Source of the DNA: Myxococcales bacterium
Lineage (GTDB): Bacteria; Myxococcota_A; Polyangia; Fen-1088
Direction of reading: 5' to 3'
DNA: 6,299 nucleotides
NCBI GenBank assembly: GCA_003161835.1
Contig: PMNO01000692.1
Coordinates: 1 to 6,299, forward strand
Part shown: positions 1-5,289 of the stretch, one piece after another
Layout of the letters: each line of letters opens with the position of its first letter
How positions within the stretch are numbered: the stretch's first letter is position 1
The notes under the pieces: model-generated
Seen by the model: only the letters and a program-made list of their open reading frames with translations
What the model was told of the DNA's origin: nothing
The model's database searches: none
Program-made: the position numbers and the translations under genes

Positions 1-71
1 GTCCCTTGCCCGAGGATGGGGACCCTCACGGCGAGAGGTCCAAAAGGCCTGTGGGTCCTCGCCTCCGACAC
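1..71 (-). CDS. Aldo/keto reductase, N-terminal fragment (runs off left edge)
   Basis: On the minus strand a GTG codon (71 to 69) opens a frame that stays open to the window edge. It reads VSEARTHRPFGPLAVRVPIL followed by GQG and a partial ACN codon, which must be Thr. The pattern R-x-x-G-x-x-x-V-x-V-P-x-x-G-x-G-T is the usual first beta-hairpin and first barrel strand of aldo/keto reductases, where GxGTW or GxGTM follows within about 25 residues of the start. Such enzymes are cytosolic NAD(P)H-dependent TIM-barrel reductases of aldehydes and ketones. Only 24 codons are visible, so the catalytic Tyr/Lys/Asp/His and the cofactor site cannot be checked. No Shine-Dalgarno site precedes the GTG, but a promoter-like sequence lies 6 bases upstream, which suggests a leaderless mRNA. 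It is divergent from the aldehyde dehydrogenase at 135, a sensible partner for aldehyde metabolism. The call rests on one short motif. Confidence 0.6.
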   Translation of the reverse strand, partial: MSEARTHRPFGPLAVRVPILGQG

Positions 72-77
72 GGAACA

Positions 78-106
78 AGGATAGGGACACTTGACCGCGG
101 TCGCAA
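78..106 (-). promoter_or_regulatory. Candidate sigma70-type promoter for the minus-strand reductase (leaderless)
   Basis: Read on the minus strand: TTGCGA (106-101; 4 of 6 match to TTGACA), a 17-base spacer, then TATCCT (83-78; 4 of 6 match to TATAAT). Only 6 bases separate the -10 box from the GTG start at 71. Transcription would therefore begin at or next to the start codon, giving a leaderless message. This fits the absence of a Shine-Dalgarno site. It is a motif match only. Confidence 0.4.
93..102. promoter_or_regulatory. Perfect palindrome GACCGCGGTC in the divergent control region (candidate operator)
   Basis: GACCGCGGTC equals its own reverse complement over all 10 bases. It lies in the middle of the 63-base gap between the divergent reductase and dehydrogenase, and overlaps the -35 box and spacer of the candidate minus-strand promoter. 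It also overlaps a TTGACC sequence (91-96) on the plus strand that could be a -35 element, although no -10 box sits at the right distance from it. A regulator bound here could control both genes. GC-rich palindromes of this length do occur by chance. Confidence 0.35.
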
Positions 107-134
107 GGCGCCAGGCGCGCGTTAAGCTCCGCCC

Positions 135-1493
135 ATGGCGATTGTCAGCATGAATCCAGCGACCGGAGAAACCCTTCGGACATTTTCAGCCAGCGGATGG
201 GATCAGGTGAACCAGCAGCTGGCGAGGGCCAGTCGGGCGTTCGATTCGTGGCGACAACGCCCCGTCCTGGACCGCGCCGGAGTACTGCGCAGGGCTGCCC
301 AAATCTTCGACGCCGAGAAGGATGTCCTGGGCGCGCTGGCGACCCGCGAGATGGGCAAGGTGATCGGCGCCGCGCGCGACGAGGTGGCCAAGTGCGCCGC
401 AGGTTGCCGTTTCTACGCCGATCATGCCGCGGCCTTCCTCGAGGCCGAAGTGGTCGACGGACCGGATCAGCGCGTGGTTTACCAGCCGCTCGGGACCATC
501 TTGGCGATCATGCCCTGGAATTTTCCGTTCTGGCAGACGGTGCGCTTCGCGGCTCCGGCGCTCGCCGCCGGCAACGTGGGCGTGCTGAAGCACGCCTCGA
601 ATGTTCCGCAGTGCGCGCTGGCGCTGGAGGACGTCTTTTCGCGGGCGGGAGCGCCCGAAGGCGTATTTCAGACGCTCTTGATCGGGTCCGACGCGGTGGA
701 CAAGGTGATCGCCGATGAGCGGATCGCGGCCGTTACCTTGACCGGGAGCGAGGCCGCCGGCCGTTCGGTGGCGGCCACGGCGGGACACCACCTCAAAAAG
801 ACCGTTCTCGAATTGGGCGGAAGCGATCCCTTCGTCGTGCTTGCCAGCGCCGACATCGCGCGCGCGGCCGCCACCGCGGTCAAGGCGCGCGTCGTCAACA
901 ACGGCCAATCCTGCATCGCCGCCAAACGATTCATTGTGGTGGACGCCGTGTACGAAGAATTCGAGCGCGCCTTCGTCGAGCACATGCGCGCTTTGCGGGT
1001 GGGCGATCCCATGGACGAACGCACGGATGTCGGGCCGCTGGCGACCTCGGCCATTCACGGCGATCTGTCGCGACAGGTAGCCGATTCCATCACCGCCGGT
1101 GCGCGCGCCCTTCTGGGCGGCACGCCCGGCGGCGGACTCTTCTATCCGCCCACCGTGCTTGCGGATGTCCCGCCAACCGCCCCCGCCGCGACCGAGGAGC
1201 TCTTCGGACCGGTCGCGGCCCTCTTTCGGGTGACCGACGCAGAACAGGCTCTCGCCTGCGCCAACTCCACCCAGTTCGGATTGGGCGCCAGCGTATGGAC
1301 CACCGACCGGATCGAGGCGGAACGGTTCACCAACGCGATCAACGCCGGCTCGGTGTTCGTGAACGACATGGTCGCATCGGATCCCCGGTTCCCCTTCGGT
1401 GGTATCAAACGTTCAGGTTACGGCCGGGAACTGGGCGCCCACGGCCTGCGCGAATTCGTGAACGCGAAGACCATCCGCGCGAACTTCGTCTGA
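135..1493 (+). CDS. NAD(P)-dependent aldehyde dehydrogenase, succinate-semialdehyde dehydrogenase type (GabD1/Sad group)
   Basis: A complete 452-residue ALDH-superfamily enzyme, the usual length for the short GabD1/Sad branch. It oxidises an aldehyde, most likely succinate semialdehyde, to the acid in the cytosol. Visible motifs are IMPWNFPFWQ (125-134; catalytic-amide Asn129), LKHASNVP (151-158) in the cofactor pocket, TLTGSEAAG (201-209), LELGGSDPF (225-233; general base Glu226), NNGQSC (255-260; nucleophile Cys260), EELFGP (354-359) and PFGGIKRSGYGRELG (420-434). LKHASN and ELGGSDPF are typical of the GabD1/Sad branch, as is the start MAIVSMNPATGE, which supports the ATG at 135. No Shine-Dalgarno site precedes that ATG, and the alternative ATG at 150 has none either. 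The divergent neighbour is probably an aldo/keto reductase. Family assignment is firm. Substrate is inference from subfamily, as the specificity residues cannot be read reliably by eye. Confidence 0.93.
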   Translation: MAIVSMNPATGETLRTFSASGWDQVNQQLARASRAFDSWRQRPVLDRAGVLRRAAQIFDAEKDVLGALATREMGKVIGAARDEVAKCAAGCRFYADHAAAFLEAEVVDGPDQRVVYQPLGTILAIMPWNFPFWQTVRFAAPALAAGNVGVLKHASNVPQCALALEDVFSRAGAPEGVFQTLLIGSDAVDKVIADERIAAVTLTGSEAAGRSVAATAGHHLKKTVLELGGSDPFVVLASADIARAAATAVKARVVNNGQSCIAAKRFIVVDAVYEEFERAFVEHMRALRVGDPMDERTDVGPLATSAIHGDLSRQVADSITAGARALLGGTPGGGLFYPPTVLADVPPTAPAATEELFGPVAALFRVTDAEQALACANSTQFGLGASVWTTDRIEAERFTNAINAGSVFVNDMVASDPRFPFGGIKRSGYGRELGAHGLREFVNAKTIRANFV

Positions 1494-1499
1494 TCCCAA

Positions 1500-1514
1500 C
1501 CCGCCCGAGGCGGG
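1500..1514 (+). terminator. GC-rich hairpin after the aldehyde dehydrogenase (possible weak terminator)
   Basis: CCCGCC (1500-1505) and GGCGGG (1509-1514) form a perfect 6-base-pair stem with a 3-base loop, starting 7 bases after the dehydrogenase stop codon. No T-run follows, so it is not a classical intrinsic terminator. It may slow polymerase or protect the 3' end of the message. Confidence 0.35.
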
Positions 1515-1548
1515 GACCGGAAACCGCGTCAGAGACTGGTTTTGGCCT

Positions 1549-1554
1549 TATAGT
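1549..1554 (+). promoter_or_regulatory. Candidate -10 box for the M1 aminopeptidase gene
   Basis: TATAGT matches 5 of 6 bases of TATAAT and is an AT-rich spot in a GC-rich gap. Expected transcription start is near 1561, leaving a leader of about 29 bases that holds the ribosome binding site. No convincing -35 box is seen at 1526-1531 (GCGTCA). This suggests the aminopeptidase has its own promoter and is not solely read through from the dehydrogenase. Confidence 0.4.
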
Positions 1555-1580
1555 ACGCGCATCCACCCCAATCCAACCGT

Positions 1581-1584
1581 GAGG
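1581..1584 (+). promoter_or_regulatory. Shine-Dalgarno site GAGG that fixes the TTG start at 1590
   Basis: GAGG lies 5 bases before the TTG codon at 1590. The first in-frame ATG codes for Met35, well inside the conserved N-terminal domain, so the site supports initiation at the rarer TTG codon. Confidence 0.65.
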
Positions 1585-1589
1585 CTCCA

Positions 1590-4202
1590 TTGACCCTGGG
1601 AAAGAATTTTCGTCTGCCATCCACCGTCCGCCCGCATTCCTACCGCGCCACGCTCAGCGTCGATCCGCGGCAGGATGGTTTCGCGGGCACAATGGAGATC
1701 ACGATCGGTATCGCCTCCCCGACTTCTTCGATTCACCTGCACGCTGTCGGCTTGGTGCTGAGCCAGGCGCAGGCCGTCGCGCCCCAAGGGACCCAAGAGG
1801 CGCGATCTATCTCATCGGACACCGAAAGCGAGACCGTCACCCTCGAATTCGGGGAGCCCATCGGTCCCGGGGAGATTGGGTTGCGGCTGGCATGGACCGG
1901 GCAGTTCAGCCCCGGACTGCGCGGGCTGTATCGCGCCGGAAAAATCGCCGTCACGCAGTTCGAGGCGGCCGACGCGCGTCGCGTGTTTCCCTGCTTCGAC
2001 GAACCGGCGTTCAAGGCGACCTGGGATCTGGCCCTGCGCGACGTACCCCGCGGCGTCGCCGCGCTGTCGAACGGCCATGTCATCGAAGACGTGGCGGACG
2101 AGGCCGCCACCGATGGCCGCAGGCGCGTTCGCTTCGCGCCCACGCCCGTCCTGTCGTCGTATCTGGTCGCTCTGGTCGTTGGCGATCTCGTGCCCAGCCC
2201 CACCCTGTCCGTGCGCGGTGTTCCGATCCGAACCTGGGCGGTCCCGGCCAAGCAGGCGTTGACGTCGTTCGCGCAGGACGCGGCGGGGGCCGTCTTGCCC
2301 CTGCTCGAGGACTACTTCGGTGTGCCCTACCCGTTCGGGAAGCTTGATCAGCTCGGTATTCCCGACTTCGAAGCCGGGGCGATGGAGAACGCCGGGTGCA
2401 TCACGTTCCGGGAAGTCGCATTGTTGCTGGACACCGCCACCGCCCCGCTCTCGATGCAGAAGCGGGTGGCCGAGGTCATCACGCATGAGCTGGCGCACCA
2501 GTGGTTCGGCAATTTGGTCACCATGGTGTGGTGGGACGACCTGTGGTTGAACGAAGCCTTCGCGACCTGGATGGCCTTCAAGATGGTCGATCGTTGGCGG
2601 CCCGAGTGGCGCATCTGGATGGATTTCGAGGGTGGCAAGGCCTCCGCGATGGCGCTGGACGCCTTGCAGTCGGCGCACCCGATTCGCGCGGAAATCCGCA
2701 ACGCCGAGGAAGCCGGCGAATCATTCGACGCGATCACCTACGAGAAGGGCGGGGCGGTGTTGCGCATGATCGAGGGGTATCTGGGCGAGGAGCGTTTCCG
2801 CGACGGGATTCGGCTTTACATGCGCAAGCATCAGGGCGCGAACGCCACGGCCGATGACCTGTGGGGCGCCCTCGCGGAGGCATCAGGCGAGCCCATCTTG
2901 CAACTTGCCAATGGGTGGATAAGGCAGGTGGGCTATCCGGTCGTGACCGTGTCCCTGACGACCGGAACGGACGCTGGCCATCACCTGTCGTTTGCGCAGC
3001 GCCGATTCTTTTCCAACCCTGACGCGCGCGAGTCCGGAGCTCCGACGGGCTGGATGATTCCGATGGTCGTTCGTTTTCGCGACGACCGCGGCATCCAGGA
3101 ACAGCGCGTGATGTTGGACGGACCAACCGCGAAAGTCCGTCTCAACGCTGTCGGCCAGCCGCGCTGGTGCGTGGCCAACGCGGAGGCCGCCGGATTTTAC
3201 CGCTGTGAGTACGACGAGCGTCTCCTGAAACAACTCGGGGCAGCCGCTGCGGAGCTCGCGCCCGCGGCCCGGTTGGCGTTGCTGTCGGATCAGTGGGCTC
3301 TGGTGCGGGCCGGAACCACGCCGCTCGGAGCGTTTCTGGATCTGGTCACCGGCATGACGGACGAACGCGATCATTTCGTCCTCGAGGAAATCGCCGGGCG
3401 TCTTTCGGCCATCGAATACCGTCACGTTCAGGACGCTGATCGGCCGGCTTTGCAGTCCGTGGTTGGCAAGATGTTTGGTCAGGCGGCCCTCAACCTCGGG
3501 TGGCCAACCCCTTCGAGTGTCGCGGAACCAGACGACACCCGCCTGCGACGGGCCGCCGTGTTGCGCGCCATCGTGCTGCTGGCGCGGGTCCCGGCGTTCA
3601 CGGCCGAGGCGGAACGGCAGTACCTCGCCAGCGTGGCGCCCGGTCATCCCACGGGCGCGACGCCGAGCGCGGCCCTCCTTGATCCGAACCTGCTCGACAT
3701 TGTCGTCACGGCAGCCGCCCGCGGCGCCGACGAGGCCCGCTTCGAGGACATGGCCAGGCGGGCATCGACCGAGGTTGATCCCGCGTCGAAGAGGCGGTTC
3801 CTTCACGCCCTGGCGCGTGTCGAGTCTCCAGCTCTGATCGACCGCGCCATAGAAACGGCGATGACCCAGACCGTCCCCATGCAGGACTTCATATCGTACC
3901 TGTCCGTCCTGCTCGGAAATCCCGCCACCCGCGAGGGAGCGTGGCGGCTCATCCGCGATCGCTGGCCAGAGGTGCGCGCCAAAGGGGATTCGCCCATGTT
4001 GCTCCGGCGGCTGGTCGAGGCGCTTGGCAACCTCACCGAACACCGTCACCTCAAGGACGTGGAGCGCTTCATCGCCGAACACCCGATTGAGTCCGCCAAA
4101 CAAGCGATCGCCCAGACCCTCGAGCGCATGCGGGCTGATGTGGCGCTACGCGAAAAGCTGCTTCCCCAGGTCTCGACTTGGTTGAAGCAGCGGGCGCACT
4201 GA
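1590..4202 (+). CDS. M1 family zinc aminopeptidase (PepN/ERAP type)
   Basis: A complete 870-residue gluzincin that removes single amino acids from peptide N-termini. The N-terminal beta domain opens with RLPSTVRPHSYRATL, the usual start of the family, which supports the TTG start. QFEAADARR (123-131; Gln123 and Glu125 bind the substrate N-terminus) leads to the exopeptidase motif GAMEN (263-267). HELAH (299-303) and, 18 residues later, Glu322 in LNEAF supply the zinc ligands His299, His303 and Glu322, with Glu300 as catalytic base. Tyr384 in TYEKGG stabilises the transition state. WIRQVGYPVVTV (443-454) leads into the beta-sandwich, and from about residue 526 (WCVANAEAAGFYR) a helical ERAP1_C-like domain runs to near the end. 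All catalytic residues are present. This is the eukaryote-like ERAP/puromycin-sensitive class, not the E. coli PepN C-terminal type. There is no signal peptide, so it is probably cytosolic and works in peptide turnover. Confidence 0.96.
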   Translation: MTLGKNFRLPSTVRPHSYRATLSVDPRQDGFAGTMEITIGIASPTSSIHLHAVGLVLSQAQAVAPQGTQEARSISSDTESETVTLEFGEPIGPGEIGLRLAWTGQFSPGLRGLYRAGKIAVTQFEAADARRVFPCFDEPAFKATWDLALRDVPRGVAALSNGHVIEDVADEAATDGRRRVRFAPTPVLSSYLVALVVGDLVPSPTLSVRGVPIRTWAVPAKQALTSFAQDAAGAVLPLLEDYFGVPYPFGKLDQLGIPDFEAGAMENAGCITFREVALLLDTATAPLSMQKRVAEVITHELAHQWFGNLVTMVWWDDLWLNEAFATWMAFKMVDRWRPEWRIWMDFEGGKASAMALDALQSAHPIRAEIRNAEEAGESFDAITYEKGGAVLRMIEGYLGEERFRDGIRLYMRKHQGANATADDLWGALAEASGEPILQLANGWIRQVGYPVVTVSLTTGTDAGHHLSFAQRRFFSNPDARESGAPTGWMIPMVVRFRDDRGIQEQRVMLDGPTAKVRLNAVGQPRWCVANAEAAGFYRCEYDERLLKQLGAAAAELAPAARLALLSDQWALVRAGTTPLGAFLDLVTGMTDERDHFVLEEIAGRLSAIEYRHVQDADRPALQSVVGKMFGQAALNLGWPTPSSVAEPDDTRLRRAAVLRAIVLLARVPAFTAEAERQYLASVAPGHPTGATPSAALLDPNLLDIVVTAAARGADEARFEDMARRASTEVDPASKRRFLHALARVESPALIDRAIETAMTQTVPMQDFISYLSVLLGNPATREGAWRLIRDRWPEVRAKGDSPMLLRRLVEALGNLTEHRHLKDVERFIAEHPIESAKQAIAQTLERMRADVALREKLLPQVSTWLKQRAH

Positions 4203-4205
4203 CGG

Positions 4206-4221
4206 GACCCGGCAGAGGGTC
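4206..4221 (+). other. Small hairpin in the gap after the aminopeptidase, covering a Shine-Dalgarno-like site
   Basis: GACCC (4206-4210) pairs with GGGTC (4217-4221) around a 6-base loop; the stem grows to 7 pairs if a G-T pair is allowed. It lies just after the aminopeptidase stop. Its right arm overlaps the Shine-Dalgarno-like AGAGGG (4214-4219) in front of an ATG at 4228. No T-run follows, so it is not an intrinsic terminator. Confidence 0.3.
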
Positions 4222-4291
4222 TCCACCATGAGTCGCTTGACAGGCTGCCCAGCCACGGGCGATTCTGAAGCGCGGCCCGCCAGCGCGATTC

Positions 4292-5122
4292 ATGATCGAT
4301 CCCCCTCCAGCCGGCCCGGGTCCTCGGGCCCCCGAACAGTCGGAGCGACCAACCGTTTCGCGGCCGGCGGGGTTTCTTATCGCCGGCCTGACGGCCGCGC
4401 TCGTGTTCGGGTCGGGTTCCTTCCTGTGGCCGGTGCGCCCGTGGCCGCCGGCCCTGCCCGTGGTCGCGCTGGCCCCGCCACCGCACGCGAGCTTTCCGCT
4501 TGTGGCCTCCGAGGAGACGCACGGCGATAGCGGAACCACGTTGAACGCCGCCTCGAACGATGGCCCCGAAACCACGCCGATCCGGGCGCCCGACAGCGCA
4601 GTTGCCGACTCGCCCGCGGCTCCGTCGGTCAACCCGTTTGGCCCCGACTCATCGGCCGCTGACCAGGTGGCGGTGGCCACCGAGAACGTCCCGTTGTTGC
4701 CCTCGGACGGGATCGCACCGTCCGCTGATGGTGCCCCTGGAAAGAGCGCCAGCGACGACTGTGCCTTGCCCGAAAAAGACATGGCCCGAGAAGCATGGCG
4801 TCGCAACTGGCCGGCGGTCTGCCCACTGCCTTCCTCGGGCAAGGCCTTCATCTTGATTCCCACCAAGGGACCGATCTCGGGAGAGACCCACGCCCTGCAC
4901 CGGCGTCCCACCCGGGAAGCGCGCATCACCTTGACCGCGGGGGGTGAGTCGCTGCTCACCATGAAGCAATACAAGGTGCGGCGTCTGGGATTCAAGGAAC
5001 TCAGGGTCATCCCCTCGGAAGAAGGCGGCACGCGCCTGCGGATCAAGCTTCAGCCCGGGGCGGGGGATCCGGTCTTCGACGTGAAGGATGGATACGTCAA
5101 AGTCACCGTGGCCGTGCCCTGA
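4292..5122 (+). CDS. Inner-membrane-anchored protein with Pro/Ala-rich linker and C-terminal AMIN-like beta domain
   Basis: A predicted 276-residue envelope protein of unknown function. A Pro-rich cytoplasmic tail (1-25) containing Arg12, Arg19 and Arg24 precedes one hydrophobic segment (about 27-46), which suggests a signal anchor with N-in, C-out topology. Residues 50-155 are rich in Pro, Ala, Ser and Asp and look disordered, as in a periplasmic spacer. A compact region (about 184-276) has alternating beta-strand patterns: FILIP, ARITL, MKQYKVRRLGFKELRV, TRLRIKL, VFDV and YVKVTV. This layout resembles AMIN-type envelope domains (PilQ/AmiC-like), but the match is by eye and tentative. Cys157 and Cys177 flank the start of the folded part and could form a disulfide. 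The frame is open back to 4241 without a better ATG, GTG or TTG. The start at 4292 lacks a Shine-Dalgarno site, so the N-terminus is uncertain. Confidence 0.7.
   Translation: MIDPPPAGPGPRAPEQSERPTVSRPAGFLIAGLTAALVFGSGSFLWPVRPWPPALPVVALAPPPHASFPLVASEETHGDSGTTLNAASNDGPETTPIRAPDSAVADSPAAPSVNPFGPDSSAADQVAVATENVPLLPSDGIAPSADGAPGKSASDDCALPEKDMAREAWRRNWPAVCPLPSSGKAFILIPTKGPISGETHALHRRPTREARITLTAGGESLLTMKQYKVRRLGFKELRVIPSEEGGTRLRIKLQPGAGDPVFDVKDGYVKVTVAVP
4359..4399 (+). repeat. Two overlapping, mutually exclusive inverted repeats inside the membrane-protein gene
   Basis: GGCCGGCG (4362-4369) is a perfect inverted match to CGCCGGCC (4381-4388). CGCGGCCG (4359-4366) is a perfect inverted match to CGGCCGCG (4392-4399). 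The left arms overlap, so only one hairpin can form at a time. They lie over codons for residues 23-36, at the start of the membrane segment. They could be chance in GC-rich coding DNA. Confidence 0.35.
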
Positions 5123-5130
5123 AGTGGCGA

Positions 5131-5145
5131 CCGCGTTTTTCGCGG
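5131..5145 (+). terminator. Short hairpin just after the membrane-protein gene
   Basis: CCGCG (5131-5135) pairs with CGCGG (5141-5145) across a TTTTT loop, 8 bases after the stop codon. The T bases sit in the loop, not after the stem, so any terminator activity would be weak. Confidence 0.25.
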
Positions 5146-5187
5146 TGTTGGCGCGATGTTTGGAAAGAGACCTACCTAGGGGGCAAG

Positions 5188-5213
5188 ACCCCACCGTGGT
5201 GTAAATGTGGGGT
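5188..5213. repeat. Inverted repeat ACCCCAC / GTGGGGT upstream of the secreted-protein promoter
   Basis: ACCCCAC (5188-5194) and GTGGGGT (5207-5213) are perfect 7-base inverted arms separated by 12 bases. The right arm ends 5 bases before the candidate -35 box at 5219. That position fits a regulator site next to the promoter. It could instead fold in RNA as part of transcript termination for the preceding gene; the only T-run nearby (TTTT, 5225-5228) is too far away for a classical terminator. Confidence 0.35.
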
Positions 5214-5218
5214 AGTGG

Positions 5219-5247
5219 TTGCTCTTTTGGACTAACGCGAGGATAAT
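5219..5247 (+). promoter_or_regulatory. Candidate sigma70-type promoter for the secreted repeat protein
   Basis: TTGCTC (5219-5224; 3 of 6 match to TTGACA), a 17-base spacer, and GATAAT (5242-5247; 5 of 6 match to TATAAT). The -10 box lies in the most AT-rich stretch of the gap. Expected start is near 5254, giving a leader of about 36 bases with a Shine-Dalgarno site. A TTGACT at 5251-5256 looks like a -35 box but has no -10 box at the right distance. Confidence 0.45.
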
Positions 5248-5269
5248 TATTTGACTTTCCGACACCCCC

Positions 5270-5279
5270 CAACCGGTTG
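5270..5279. promoter_or_regulatory. Perfect palindrome CAACCGGTTG touching the ribosome binding site
   Basis: CAACCGGTTG equals its reverse complement over 10 bases. It falls in the predicted leader of the secreted-protein gene, and its last base is the first base of the GAGG ribosome binding site. It could be an operator within the transcribed leader. It has no loop, so it is not an RNA hairpin by itself. Confidence 0.3.
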
Positions 5280-5282
5280 AGG
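5279..5282 (+). promoter_or_regulatory. Shine-Dalgarno site GAGG for the ATG at 5290
   Basis: GAGG lies 7 bases before the ATG at 5290, good spacing. Together with the signal peptide that begins at this ATG, it settles the start and the coding strand of a low-complexity gene that also has long open frames on the other strand. Confidence 0.65.
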
Positions 5283-5289
5283 TCTTGCG

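Noticed and set aside
3..124. Plus-strand frame open from the left edge to TAA at 122-124, as a possible end of an upstream gene
   Set aside because: The translation is Arg/Pro/Gly-rich with no motif, while the minus strand over the same bases gives a convincing aldo/keto reductase start.
186..1058. 290-codon minus-strand frame antisense to the aldehyde dehydrogenase
   Set aside because: It mirrors a gene with all ALDH motifs, and its His/Arg/Gly-rich translation shows no domain pattern.
2883..4103. 406-codon open frame on the minus strand inside the aminopeptidase gene
   Set aside because: The plus-strand frame encodes a complete ERAP1_C-like domain continuous with a fully motif-bearing M1 enzyme. 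The antisense frame is rich in Arg, Gly and Pro with no recognisable motif, a usual by-product of GC-rich coding DNA.
4313..4330. Inverted repeat GGCCCG / CGGGCC close to the membrane-protein start
   Set aside because: Six-base GC arms within Pro/Gly/Arg codons are expected by chance at this base composition.
5147..5165. TGGCGCG...TTTGGA as a sigma54 promoter
   Set aside because: The conserved GG and GC dinucleotides are not at the required spacing, and a better sigma70-type match lies downstream.
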